NCBI GenBank assembly: GCA_014729615.1
Contig: WJJQ01000045.1
Span: forward strand, 1 to 16,588
DNA from: Candidatus Peregrinibacteria bacterium
Lineage (GTDB): Bacteria > Patescibacteriota > Gracilibacteria > UBA1369
Direction: 5' to 3'
DNA: 16,588 bases
In this document: piece after piece, positions 6,900 through 14,584 of the stretch
Position numbering within the stretch: position 1 is the stretch's first letter
Layout of the letters: every line of letters starts with the position of its first letter
The notes under the pieces: generated by a model
The model's database searches: none
Told to the model about the DNA's origin: nothing
The model's input: only the letters and a program-made list of their open reading frames with translations
Program-made: the position numbers and the translations under genes

Positions 6900-7917
6900 A
6901 TTCCGGTGATTGGGTTAATATTTCATCTTTAGGTTCTGATTCATCTATAACGCGGTATTCAATAAAAATCAATCCTGATCCCAGTGAGGCTATTTCTTCA
7001 AAGGCTCCCGATGTTAAATCTAAATCCAGTCCTGTGACATATGGTCCTCGGTCATTTACGATAACATTTATCTTTTTGCCATTCGCTAAATTGGTTACCT
7101 CAAGTTCAGTGCCAAATGGCAATGTTCTGTGTGCCGCCGCCATTTTGTTTGTGTCGAATTTTTCACCGGATGCCGTACCCCAATTGACCCCCTCTGAACC
7201 ATACCAAGAAGCGCGTGTAAACATTGAACCTTCCCGTGATTGCAATAAATGGTATATCATTTCAATAAATTCACCTCTGTTCATATTTTTATCGGGATAT
7301 AATTTTCCCGTGTTTCTTTCTTTTATGACAAGGTCTCTTTCAGCCGAGATTTGCGCGTAAGCGGCGTACCACTCCGACGGATCAACATCTGAATAGGGAT
7401 GTTCTTCAACTGTTTCAGGTATTGGTTCACCTTCGTGAATTAAAGTTATTTTTAGCGATTCTACCAGGTTAATTGTTTTTTCCGGATGAAATTTTCCGTC
7501 CGGGTATCCTTCAACAAGTCCTCCATTGTATGCCATGACAATGTAATCGAAAAACCAGTCTGAAGGTGTTACATCAGGGAAGAAAAAATCTTTCGGATCA
7601 GTCGAAAGTTTTTCTTTCGGTATAGCCTTCATAAGTACTTTCAATGCTTCAGCTCTGTTAATTTCGTTATACGGCCGAAATTTTCCGTCCGGATACCCTT
7701 CGATTAAGCCAAGTTTTCTTAGTTCAGTAACCGCGACAAAATTCGGGTGGCCCTCTTCAACATCGGGAAAAGGTTCCGTGTCTTCCTGAAAAAGGGCGTC
7801 AGCCGTACCGGGTAGTTCATCTATGATTAAAGTCGTGGTTGTGTCCTGCGCAATTGTTAAATGCACTGATCCTAATAATGCAAGCGTTAAAACTGCTGTG
7901 AACTTTTTAACCGGCAT
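6889..7917 (-). CDS. Secreted SLH-domain/RlpA-like protein
   Basis: This 342-residue exported protein starts with a signal peptide (1-23, probable cleavage after AQ). Three SLH domains follow: about 50-98, 113-159 and 175-225. The first two carry the GYPDGKF motif and the third is degenerate (KERNTGKLYPDK). Such domains bind pyruvylated wall polymers or related cell-surface glycans. Residues 235-325 are an RlpA-like double-psi beta-barrel with ASWYG, TASGEKFD, H263 in AHRTLPFGT and D289 in VNDRGPY. RlpA enzymes act on peptidoglycan glycan strands, often at the septum. The expected acidic and histidine positions are both present, so activity is possible. The start overlaps jag by 11 bases and the end overlaps the FtsL-like gene by 11 bases. 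Confidence 0.85.
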   Translation of the reverse strand: MPVKKFTAVLTLALLGSVHLTIAQDTTTTLIIDELPGTADALFQEDTEPFPDVEEGHPNFVAVTELRKLGLIEGYPDGKFRPYNEINRAEALKVLMKAIPKEKLSTDPKDFFFPDVTPSDWFFDYIVMAYNGGLVEGYPDGKFHPEKTINLVESLKITLIHEGEPIPETVEEHPYSDVDPSEWYAAYAQISAERDLVIKERNTGKLYPDKNMNRGEFIEMIYHLLQSREGSMFTRASWYGSEGVNWGTASGEKFDTNKMAAAHRTLPFGTELEVTNLANGKKINVIVNDRGPYVTGLDLDLTSGAFEEIASLGSGLIFIEYRVIDESEPKDEILTQSPEYGF

Positions 7918-8365
7918 GTTTCGGTTTAATGGTTAAGTACCTATGATCGCCTTCACCAACAGATTCTGTAACAATATCTTCGTATTTTTTCGCAAGGTAT
8001 AAATGTACGACACGTCTGAAATATGGAGACATGGGTGGCAGTGACTGAGGTTCGTTTGATTTTTTTGCCGCTTCAACTTTTCTTTCCGCCAATTCAATTA
8101 CATTGTCTTCTTGTCTTTTTTTATAGTTATCAACATCCAGATTCACACTAATTTCGGTTCCCGCTTTTTTTCGCGCAATTATTTTTACTATGTTTTGCAA
8201 TGCGTGAATGTTTTCACCATGATGTCCTATCAATAAACTTGGTTCTTCGCTTTCAATATTCACTTTATATGTGTTTTCACTGTCGTTTTCTATGCGAATT
8301 TTTCGAAAAGGAGAATTTATTTTTTGCAGGATTTGCTCTATCGTGTCGCGAATATTTTCTTCCAT
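7907..8365 (-). CDS. jag: Jag/KhpB-type KH-R3H RNA-binding protein
   Basis: This 152-residue protein has a KH domain at about 30-80, with the RNA-contacting loop GHHG (47-50). A charged linker leads to an R3H domain at about 90-148, with the R117-x3-H121 signature. The N-terminal Jag-N domain of Firmicutes homologues is absent, giving a short form. Jag/KhpB binds RNA and in several bacteria affects cell division and elongation. It is typically encoded next to yidC, as here (26 bases downstream of it). The next gene, an SLH-RlpA protein, overlaps its end by 11 bases. Confidence 0.9.
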   Translation of the reverse strand: MEENIRDTIEQILQKINSPFRKIRIENDSENTYKVNIESEEPSLLIGHHGENIHALQNIVKIIARKKAGTEISVNLDVDNYKKRQEDNVIELAERKVEAAKKSNEPQSLPPMSPYFRRVVHLYLAKKYEDIVTESVGEGDHRYLTIKPKHAG

Positions 8366-8391
8366 TTTTTATTTCAGGTTATAATAATAGA

Positions 8392-9651
8392 TTATTTATT
8401 GTTTGCTCCCTTGATAACTTTTATACTGGAGCTTTCTTTTTGTACTGATTTATTAACAAAATATTGCTGGAAAATGCCGAATACGGTTGATGTTGCCCAA
8501 TAAAGTCCGACACCCGATGGTATGGAAGCAGTGAAGATTGCAATAAGTACTGGCATTGTGTACATCATCATATTGCTTGCCATTTCCATTTCCGGAGCTT
8601 TCTTTTTGTTTTTTTCTCCATTTGCTTCTTTTTCCGCTTGTTTCTTTTTTGTTCTTGCCATTGCCAGTTTCATTTGAAGGAATTGTAAGCCACCAACAAT
8701 GATCGGTAATACTAAAATATTTATTTCTGTTAAGTCCAATACTCCAAGAAAAACAGTATTGATGGATGTGATTGAAAAATCTTTCAGAGGGCCGTATAGA
8801 AGATGAATATTATCTGGACTCAGACCCGTTTGAACAACGTAGAAAATCGCAATTAAAAAAGGTAATTGAATGAAAATAGGTAAGCAGGAACCAAAAGGGT
8901 TAACCTTATGTTCTTTCCATAAAGCCATGGTTTCTTTGGCTATTTTTTCCTGATCACCTTTATATTTTTCCTTAATTTTGTTCAGTTTGGGTTGAATTTC
9001 CTGTAAACGTCTTTGTGATTTCATTGCTCCCTGTGAAGGGAAAACAAGTATTCCTCGTATTATTAATGTGAGAATAATTATCGCAAAACCAAGGTTATGG
9101 CCCGGTAATATACTCACGATCCAAATGAGCGCATTATAAATTGGCTGATAGAATCCGGATATCCAAAGCCAATTGAACCAACCTTGTTTTTTCACTTCGA
9201 ATTCATTTGATTCTATTGTTGTATTTAACTCGCTGTTTTCTGGCACTTTCACATCGGCAAATATTTTGTAGGTTCCTATTTCGCCAAAGAGGTCAAAGTT
9301 GAAACCGGTGAATTCTATTGTTGCAGATTCGCCGGGCAATATTTCCGTGTCTGAAGCGTTTTCGCATGAAATATCAGCTGTTGCGCTTATTTGTTGCCAT
9401 TCTCCCGCAACTTTTTTTTCGACTATTAGTGGCTCATTTGGGCAATTATTCTCTATTATGGCTGTTTCGCCGGTATTATTTTTTATTTCAACCGCAATTT
9501 CGTTATTTTGTCTGTAATTGTCTTTAAGGGTTTTTATGTCAAAATCGGCGCCGGATGGCGTTGGCTCTTCACCTGGTCTTAAAAATAAGCTTAGAATTAA
9601 GTAGACTCCCAAAAAAAGCAGGCCATAACTTAATAAGTTCTTTTTATTCAT
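8392..9651 (-). CDS. yidC: YidC/Oxa1 membrane protein insertase
   Basis: This 419-residue insertase begins with a transmembrane helix (7-24), followed by an extracytoplasmic domain of about 130 residues and then the conserved YidC/Oxa1 core (about 168-400). The core has five membrane segments. R199 lies in the first core helix (LTLIIRG), matching the arginine of the hydrophilic groove, and the basic cytoplasmic hairpin QRRLQEIQPKLNKIKEKY follows. NPFGSCLPIFIQLPF and SGVGLYWATS are typical motifs. YidC inserts membrane proteins, alone or with SecYEG. The insert at 36-155 is shorter than the proteobacterial P1 domain and looks like an Ig-like beta-sandwich with two cysteines (C70, C96). The start overlaps rnpA by 8 bases. 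Confidence 0.96.
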   Translation of the reverse strand: MNKKNLLSYGLLFLGVYLILSLFLRPGEEPTPSGADFDIKTLKDNYRQNNEIAVEIKNNTGETAIIENNCPNEPLIVEKKVAGEWQQISATADISCENASDTEILPGESATIEFTGFNFDLFGEIGTYKIFADVKVPENSELNTTIESNEFEVKKQGWFNWLWISGFYQPIYNALIWIVSILPGHNLGFAIIILTLIIRGILVFPSQGAMKSQRRLQEIQPKLNKIKEKYKGDQEKIAKETMALWKEHKVNPFGSCLPIFIQLPFLIAIFYVVQTGLSPDNIHLLYGPLKDFSITSINTVFLGVLDLTEINILVLPIIVGGLQFLQMKLAMARTKKKQAEKEANGEKNKKKAPEMEMASNMMMYTMPVLIAIFTASIPSGVGLYWATSTVFGIFQQYFVNKSVQKESSSIKVIKGANNK

Positions 9652-9976
9652 AAATTTTTTTGAGTAGAGATTTTATGTTTTGCTCCATTTCAGAATATGT
9701 CATTTCAAGAATTTTTGGGGAGCCAATAATTATAATGTTATATTTTTTTTCTGATAGATCTTTATTTAGTCGCAGTATTTCGTAGATCTGTCGTCGGAGT
9801 AGGTTTCTTTTAATTGCTTTGGGTGTCACTTTTTTGCTGACGATAACCGCGAATTTATTTGTTGCTTCCCGGTTTTCAACGAATTTAATGCTGAAAACAG
9901 GGCTAAATATTTTTTGTCCTTTCTTAAGTACTTGCTTTACTTCGGATCTTTTTAATCTGTTTTTGCGTGAAATCAT
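9644..9976 (-). CDS. rnpA: Ribonuclease P protein component
   Basis: This 110-residue basic protein carries the RNR motif of RnpA (KAIKRNLLRRQIYEIL, about 53-68) and the N-terminal LKRSEVKQVLKKG segment. It binds the RNase P RNA and helps cleave the 5' leaders of precursor tRNAs. The length is normal for the family (110-120). It lies 16 bases after rpmH and overlaps yidC by 8 bases, so no yidD gene fits in between. An 11-base palindrome, GGGATAATCCC (9977-9987), sits immediately before the start codon and could form a weak 4-base-pair hairpin there. No Shine-Dalgarno motif is present. Confidence 0.93.
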   Translation of the reverse strand: MISRKNRLKRSEVKQVLKKGQKIFSPVFSIKFVENREATNKFAVIVSKKVTPKAIKRNLLRRQIYEILRLNKDLSEKKYNIIIIGSPKILEMTYSEMEQNIKSLLKKIYE

Positions 9977-9992
9977 GGGATAATCCCAAAGA

Positions 9993-10142
9993 CTAGGTGA
10001 CTTTACCTTTTGGCTTTACAGTTAGTTGTTTTCTTCCTCGTGCTCTTCTTCTGTTCAGAACTTGGGATCCTTTTTTTGTGGACATTCTCTTTAAAAAGCC
10101 ATGTGTTCTAGCTCTTTTTCTTTTTTTCAGTTTTCCTATCAT
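9993..10142 (-). CDS. rpmH: 50S ribosomal protein L34
   Basis: The 49-residue product was translated by hand because it is below the usual ORF length cut. It contains the L34 core: KRKRARTHGF followed by KRMSTKKGSQVLNRRRARGRKQLTV. The core is highly conserved and leaves no doubt. The N-terminus is unusual: the family normally starts KRTYQPS, but here the protein reads MIGKLKK before the core. The ATG at 10140-10142 is the only nearby ATG, and the upstream codons do not supply the missing motif. The gene leads the rpmH-rnpA-yidC-jag cluster and has a strong promoter at 10169-10197. No dnaA gene lies next to it, unlike the common arrangement. Confidence 0.95.
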   Translation of the reverse strand: MIGKLKKRKRARTHGFLKRMSTKKGSQVLNRRRARGRKQLTVKPKGKVT

Positions 10143-10168
10143 TGTATTTCGGGTAAATATGCTGAAAG

Positions 10169-10197
10169 ATAATAGCGATACGACTGTGGAGTGTCAA
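10169..10197 (-). promoter_or_regulatory. Strong sigma70-type promoter for the rpmH operon
   Basis: On the minus strand a perfect -35 TTGACA (10192-10197) is followed by a 17-base spacer and TATTAT (10169-10174, 5/6). Transcription would start near 10162, giving a leader of about 20 bases to the rpmH ATG. It is the best promoter in the window, as expected for a ribosomal protein and RNase P operon. Confidence 0.75.
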
Positions 10198-10217
10198 TAG
10201 GATGTATTATATGCTCA

Positions 10218-10460
10218 CTATTTCTTCTTTAAACCGTTAATTGATCCGAAGATGGATCCTATTATGGCTCCCATACCGGCTCCCAAAAATGTTGCCATTG
10301 AAACAGGTATTACTTCATTATATGAATTGTTTGGATCCATTAAATTGGCCAAATACGCGAGTCCCCAAATCGCGAAACCAAGTAAATATCCTGCAAGTAA
10401 GCCTATAACGGCGCCAAGCAGTGCTTTAAGAATTAGATTTGTAAATGTATCTTTTTTCAT
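10218..10460 (-). CDS. Small glycine-rich two-helix membrane protein
   Basis: This 80-residue protein has two hydrophobic helices, about 9-38 and 52-76, joined by a polar loop (LMDPNNSYNEV). Both helices have regularly spaced small residues (GAVIGLLAGYLLG and GAGMGAIIGSIFGS), a glycine-zipper pattern that favours tight helix packing or oligomers. It ends in KKK. I do not recognise a family. The start overlaps the stop of the glutamine amidotransferase gene as ATGA (4 bases), so it is translated with it. Confidence 0.6.
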   Translation of the reverse strand: MKKDTFTNLILKALLGAVIGLLAGYLLGFAIWGLAYLANLMDPNNSYNEVIPVSMATFLGAGMGAIIGSIFGSINGLKKK

Positions 10461-11026
10461 TGAGACAGGAAATTAGTAATAATTTGGTTTCCGGTCGATG
10501 TCGCGAAGGATTCCGGGTGAAATTGTATGCCGAAAAGAGGTTTTTTACAATGTTCAATTGCCATGATTATATTATTTTCTTCTTCACGGGCGGTAACCAC
10601 CATGCTTTCCGGCAAGGTGGATTCTTCTATGACCAATGAGTGGTAACGCATGGCTGAAAAAGGGGATGGGACGTTTTTAAACAGTCGTGAATTATTGTGA
10701 TTAATCAGGCTGGTTTTTCCATGAAAAATTTGAGCGGTTTTGATGATTGATGAGCCGAAAGCATGCGCAATGCCTTGATGGCCCAGACAAACGCCCAAAA
10801 CGGGAATTTCAAAGGTCTTAATTATTTCGGTACAAATGCCAAAATCGGACATGTTTTCCACTGTGCCCGGTCCGGGAGAAATAATTATATGCGTCGGATT
10901 GACAGCTTGAATATTTTGTATGATGGAATCGTTTTTAACCACGAAAGGATTTCCGCCACAGGCTCCAACCTGTTGGAAAAGGTTATAAGTAAAGGAGTCA
11001 TAATTGTCTATAATAAGGGTTCTCAT
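10457..11026 (-). CDS. Glutamine amidotransferase, PabA/TrpG type
   Basis: This 189-residue class I glutamine amidotransferase is nearly identical in layout to PabA/TrpG (about 190 residues). The N-terminus IIDNYDSFTYNL, the oxyanion loop PGPGT (51-55), the nucleophile C80 in GVCLGHQ, and H170/E172 in FHPES complete the triad. The enzyme releases ammonia from glutamine and passes it to a chorismate-using partner, giving anthranilate (tryptophan) or aminodeoxychorismate (folate). The partner gene (trpE or pabB) is not visible here, so I cannot choose between the two. The following membrane-protein gene overlaps it by 4 bases. The start lacks a Shine-Dalgarno motif. Confidence 0.9.
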   Translation of the reverse strand: MRTLIIDNYDSFTYNLFQQVGACGGNPFVVKNDSIIQNIQAVNPTHIIISPGPGTVENMSDFGICTEIIKTFEIPVLGVCLGHQGIAHAFGSSIIKTAQIFHGKTSLINHNNSRLFKNVPSPFSAMRYHSLVIEESTLPESMVVTAREEENNIIMAIEHCKKPLFGIQFHPESFATSTGNQIITNFLSQ

Positions 11027-11096
11027 CTGTTTCTTGTGTTTATGACGTTTTTGTAGTATTTTTTGGGGGTAAAATTTTGCATGTTTACTTTAGACT

Positions 11097-13088
11097 ATGT
11101 CAGTTAGAACTCAACATGAATTTCTATTAATCGGTAGGGATGAGGGAAGTTTTGTAGAGAATTACGCTTATGATATCGGAGAACCGGGTGATCATAGCGG
11201 GCAAATATATGTTAATCTTGAAATAGAAAACAATCCCGCCGATGCCGAAAAGATCGGGGAAATAATTTTTGATACTTTGAGAAGGTCTTTTTATGCCGAT
11301 TTGGAAAAAGATCCGTACGCAAGATTTGAAGATGCGGTCAGGGATGTAAATGTGGCTTTGCGACAAATGACTGAAGAAAAAGCATCCAAATTTTTGGGAA
11401 ATTTAAATGTGATGCTTGCCGCTATTGTTGATAATACATTGTATTTAACTCAATCAGGGGATGCCGAGGCTTATTTAATCAGAAAAAGACTTTGCAGTAC
11501 AATTAGTGAAGGTTTGGGTGATGAAAATTCAGAGGAAATATTCTCTAATATTGCCAGCGGTACTTTGGAACCCGGTGATTTTATTTTATTCAGTTCTACA
11601 AGATTGCTTCGTTATATCAGCAAAACAGATTTGTCCAAAATTGTTTCCAGCAAGAATATAGTTGCTTCATTGACTGAATTAAAAGATTATTTAAGTACTG
11701 AAGTTTTGGGTCGCATTGGTTTAATTGCCGCGGGGGTTTTTGAAAGTACTCCAATTATGGATGAAAATGAGAGAGGACAAATTGTTGAACATTTACAAAA
11801 AGAAGAGTCATACAGCAGGGATCCCGGACAAAAAACCGATGTGATGAAGTCATTGCAGGATTCTGTGAAAAAGCTTACAGGTGTTGTGGCCGATCTTAAG
11901 GATAAAGTTGTTGGTGCGGTTTCAAAAAACAAAGAAAGAGTTGTTAGAGGGGATCAAACACGTGCTTCCAAGATGCCAAAATTGGATTTTTTCGGGTTGA
12001 GTGCTGAACGGATGCTTGCCATTATTATTATCTTAATATTGGTTTTGGTTGGAGGTATTTGGTGGATGCGGTCAAATGCAGCAAATCAGGCGAGAATTGA
12101 AGAATTGGATAATCAATTGGGTCAGGTTCAGGATCTTATCAATTCAGCTGAAACTACCGGACAGTATAGTAAAGAACAAGCAGGGACCACTTTAAACAAT
12201 GCCGAACAACAGGCTCTGGAAGTGTTGAATTCAGGTTATCACAGGGCTAAAGCAAATCAATTGCTTGAGCAAATTCAGGTTAGCAGAGATACACTTGATG
12301 GTGTGATTCGACCTGAATATCGAGTAGTTGCCGATTTGTCTACTGAGCGTGAAAATGTTAATGCGCTGGGCTTATTGAGTTTAAATGATGCTTTGTATGC
12401 ATATGAATATAATGGTTTGTATCCGATATTGCTTGATGATGTTCAAGATCCGTTGACGATTGATGAAAACGAAAGCGTTACCATGGCAACCGTTTATGAT
12501 GATAATCAGTCTATTTTGTTCATGACCGAATCCAATAAAATTATTGAATATAAAGATGATCGAATGACTTTTATTGATACCGTTGATGGCGCATTCAAGG
12601 ATGGGGTAGATTTGTCATCTTATGGTAATCGCATATATGTGTTGAATCCCGAAGATAACCAAATATGGCGATATACCAGAACAAGAGATCGATTTGATAG
12701 TGCTGAAGCATATAATGTGGATGCTGATTTGACCAACTCGGTGTCTTTAGCTATTGATGGAAATATTTTTGTTTTAAATACGGATGGTACGGTGGTTAAG
12801 ATTTTCCGGGGAAATAAAGAAGATGGATTCCGTTTGAATAAGTTGCCTGTTGAACCAATAGAAAATCCAACTGATATTTACACGGAACTAGATATGAGTC
12901 AGGTTTACATATTGGAGCCTTCAAAGCAAAGAGTGTTGGTTTTTTACAAGGATAACGAGGGTCAGTTAACTTATAATAATCAATATGTATTGGAGGATTT
13001 AACTGATATTAGAGACATTTATGTAGATAAAGATACCAATAAGATTTATTTATTGGATCAAAGTAAAGTCTACGAATTACAAAACTAA
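11097..13088 (+). CDS. PP2C-like, membrane-spanning protein with C-terminal beta-propeller
   Basis: This 663-residue protein has four parts. Residues 1-220 resemble a PP2C (PPM) phosphatase, with NVMLAAIVDNTLYL leading to GDAEAYLIR (121-129), the counterpart of the family's GDSRAYL. Residues 160-182 (GDFILFSSTRLLRYIS) match the region usually reading SDGL, but the aspartate and glycine are gone, and the N-terminal DGxGG metal site is also missing. The domain is therefore probably non-catalytic. One membrane helix spans about 307-325. Residues 328-400 form a coiled coil. Residues 405-660 contain repeated four-stranded patterns (NRIYVLNPEDNQIWRY, GNIFVLNTDG, SQVYILEPSKQRVLVF, NKIYLLDQSKVYEL) of a probably extracytoplasmic beta-propeller. 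A surface sensor or signalling scaffold is plausible. Its 3' end overlaps the convergent gene by 4 bases. No convincing promoter or Shine-Dalgarno motif was found upstream. Confidence 0.75.
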   Translation: MSVRTQHEFLLIGRDEGSFVENYAYDIGEPGDHSGQIYVNLEIENNPADAEKIGEIIFDTLRRSFYADLEKDPYARFEDAVRDVNVALRQMTEEKASKFLGNLNVMLAAIVDNTLYLTQSGDAEAYLIRKRLCSTISEGLGDENSEEIFSNIASGTLEPGDFILFSSTRLLRYISKTDLSKIVSSKNIVASLTELKDYLSTEVLGRIGLIAAGVFESTPIMDENERGQIVEHLQKEESYSRDPGQKTDVMKSLQDSVKKLTGVVADLKDKVVGAVSKNKERVVRGDQTRASKMPKLDFFGLSAERMLAIIIILILVLVGGIWWMRSNAANQARIEELDNQLGQVQDLINSAETTGQYSKEQAGTTLNNAEQQALEVLNSGYHRAKANQLLEQIQVSRDTLDGVIRPEYRVVADLSTERENVNALGLLSLNDALYAYEYNGLYPILLDDVQDPLTIDENESVTMATVYDDNQSILFMTESNKIIEYKDDRMTFIDTVDGAFKDGVDLSSYGNRIYVLNPEDNQIWRYTRTRDRFDSAEAYNVDADLTNSVSLAIDGNIFVLNTDGTVVKIFRGNKEDGFRLNKLPVEPIENPTDIYTELDMSQVYILEPSKQRVLVFYKDNEGQLTYNNQYVLEDLTDIRDIYVDKDTNKIYLLDQSKVYELQN

Positions 13089-14584
13089 GAAAGTGTCTTT
13101 ATTTCAATTTCTCTTCGGTAAATGGGAGCTTCGTAGCTTTCCGCTTCAAGAAGGTCGTTAATAAATTCGGCAATTTTTATGGACGCGTCCGGATTGCTGG
13201 CTTCTTTTAAATTTTTGGCAAACATTTTTAGGTTCGAAGCCACGTAATTAAAATCTTCTGCAAATGATTCCATGCTTTCCGAAACTCGCCCCAAGTTGTA
13301 TGTTTTAATGAATTCGACATTACCCTCTTCGGGACCGGGAATGATTGATGTAATCACCATTGGTTTTTGAGCGGCAATGCATTCCATTGTGGTTGCTCCG
13401 CCCGCTTTTGTAACGATTAAGTCGGATGCTTTAATGAATTCAGCCATTTTTTCAGTCCATCCTATCACTTTCGCGTTTGTGTTTTCAGTTAATTTTTCCA
13501 GTCTCGGTTTATTTTTTGAATCCCGACCCGTAATTATTATTATGTTTGGATTCCTTTTGTCTTTAATAATGGTTTGTACTATTTGCTGATTTTTTCGGTA
13601 GCTTTGCGCAGTAGGTAAAAATAAGACCGTTAATTTTTTTGGGTTGAGTCCCAGGCTTGTCAGTACGTCTTCTCTGTTTATTGTTTTTTGAAATGCCAGT
13701 TTGACGGGGAATCCTAGCACTTTAATTTTATTTTCATTTACATCCATGTTTAATAACGTTTGCTTGGATTCTTTATTTGCAACAATATGGAAGTCGATTT
13801 CTCCAAGTGTATAAACGTTATGAATTTTTATTGAATCGGTAATCACTGAAATTAGTTTGGCATCTTTCCGGCTTTTTTTCCAAATGTCCGCGACTATGTA
13901 ATCCCATATGGGGAAGGTTGATACAATAATGTCGGGTTTTTTGTCCTCAAGTAATTTTTTTATTTTGGTTAAAGCAAAAGGGTATGTAACCTGATTGAGT
14001 AATTTCATTACCTGATTATTTTTGCCCGCGTTTTCATGCCACAGTTTATACAATGAAGGGGCATATTTTGTTGTACTGTCATAATATGTTTTGGTAATGC
14101 TATTCATGGTCGAACTAATCAGCTCCATAATATCGACAATTTCAACCGTATAGTCGTATCCATAGCAATGATGGATAGCGTCTTTTATTGCATTAGCGGC
14201 GCTCATGTGTCCCTGACCGACGGTTCCGCTCAATATTAAAATTCTTTTTTGTCTTTTTTTGAAATTGCTTAAATGGTCTTTTAAAGATGCAAGCGCTTTT
14301 GACAACTTTGTTATTTGTTTTGGATTAAGCTCTTTATATTCCTTTGCCACATCAATAAGTGCAGAAAGTCCCATCATCGATTCCGTACATTTGTTCATGT
14401 ATGAATTCTCATTTCCCGAATTAATATTTAAAAGGCCCTTTGCAAGGTTTGAGGTAATAGAAAAAGATTCCTCTTCTATTTTTTTACACAAAATGGGGTT
14501 GTGTTCGCGGTCAAGATTGTCGGTTAAATCCGCGATTAATTTGATCGCTTCCTGGTAAACCTTTGTTTTTTGAAATTCAAACAT
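13085..14584 (-). CDS. S23-type four-helix bundle fused to a GT28-type glycosyltransferase
   Basis: The protein has 499 residues in two parts. Residues 1-108 look like the four-helix-bundle S23/intervening-sequence protein family: FQKTKVYQEAIKLI at the start, then SITSNLAKGL (42-51) and MMGLSALIDVAKEY (70-83). Residues 113-480 are a MurG/MGDG-synthase-type glycosyltransferase, with the N-terminal glycine loop GTVGQGHMSAANAI and the nucleotide-sugar site SDLIVTKAGGATTMECIA (387-404) plus PGPEEGN. Family members such as UgtP transfer a sugar from UDP to diacylglycerol at the inner face of the membrane to make glycolipids, and this is the likely role. No methionine or stop separates the parts, so the fusion looks real. 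The ATG shares a base with the ackA stop (TAATG). Confidence 0.8.
   Translation of the reverse strand: MFEFQKTKVYQEAIKLIADLTDNLDREHNPILCKKIEEESFSITSNLAKGLLNINSGNENSYMNKCTESMMGLSALIDVAKEYKELNPKQITKLSKALASLKDHLSNFKKRQKRILILSGTVGQGHMSAANAIKDAIHHCYGYDYTVEIVDIMELISSTMNSITKTYYDSTTKYAPSLYKLWHENAGKNNQVMKLLNQVTYPFALTKIKKLLEDKKPDIIVSTFPIWDYIVADIWKKSRKDAKLISVITDSIKIHNVYTLGEIDFHIVANKESKQTLLNMDVNENKIKVLGFPVKLAFQKTINREDVLTSLGLNPKKLTVLFLPTAQSYRKNQQIVQTIIKDKRNPNIIIITGRDSKNKPRLEKLTENTNAKVIGWTEKMAEFIKASDLIVTKAGGATTMECIAAQKPMVITSIIPGPEEGNVEFIKTYNLGRVSESMESFAEDFNYVASNLKMFAKNLKEASNPDASIKIAEFINDLLEAESYEAPIYRREIEIKTLS

Noticed and set aside
9997..10200. Plus-strand open frame of 67 codons
   Set aside because: It is antisense to rpmH, whose product is unmistakable, and runs through the rpmH promoter.
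195..11824. Seven GGATCC sites, more than the base composition would predict
   Set aside because: They are spread over intergenic and coding DNA with no shared flanks. The excess is small and picked after the fact; at most it argues against a restriction system that cuts this site.
13060..13110. Intrinsic terminator between the convergent genes
   Set aside because: The two stop codons overlap and I found no GC-rich hairpin followed by a T run on either strand. I saw no convincing intrinsic terminator anywhere in the window.
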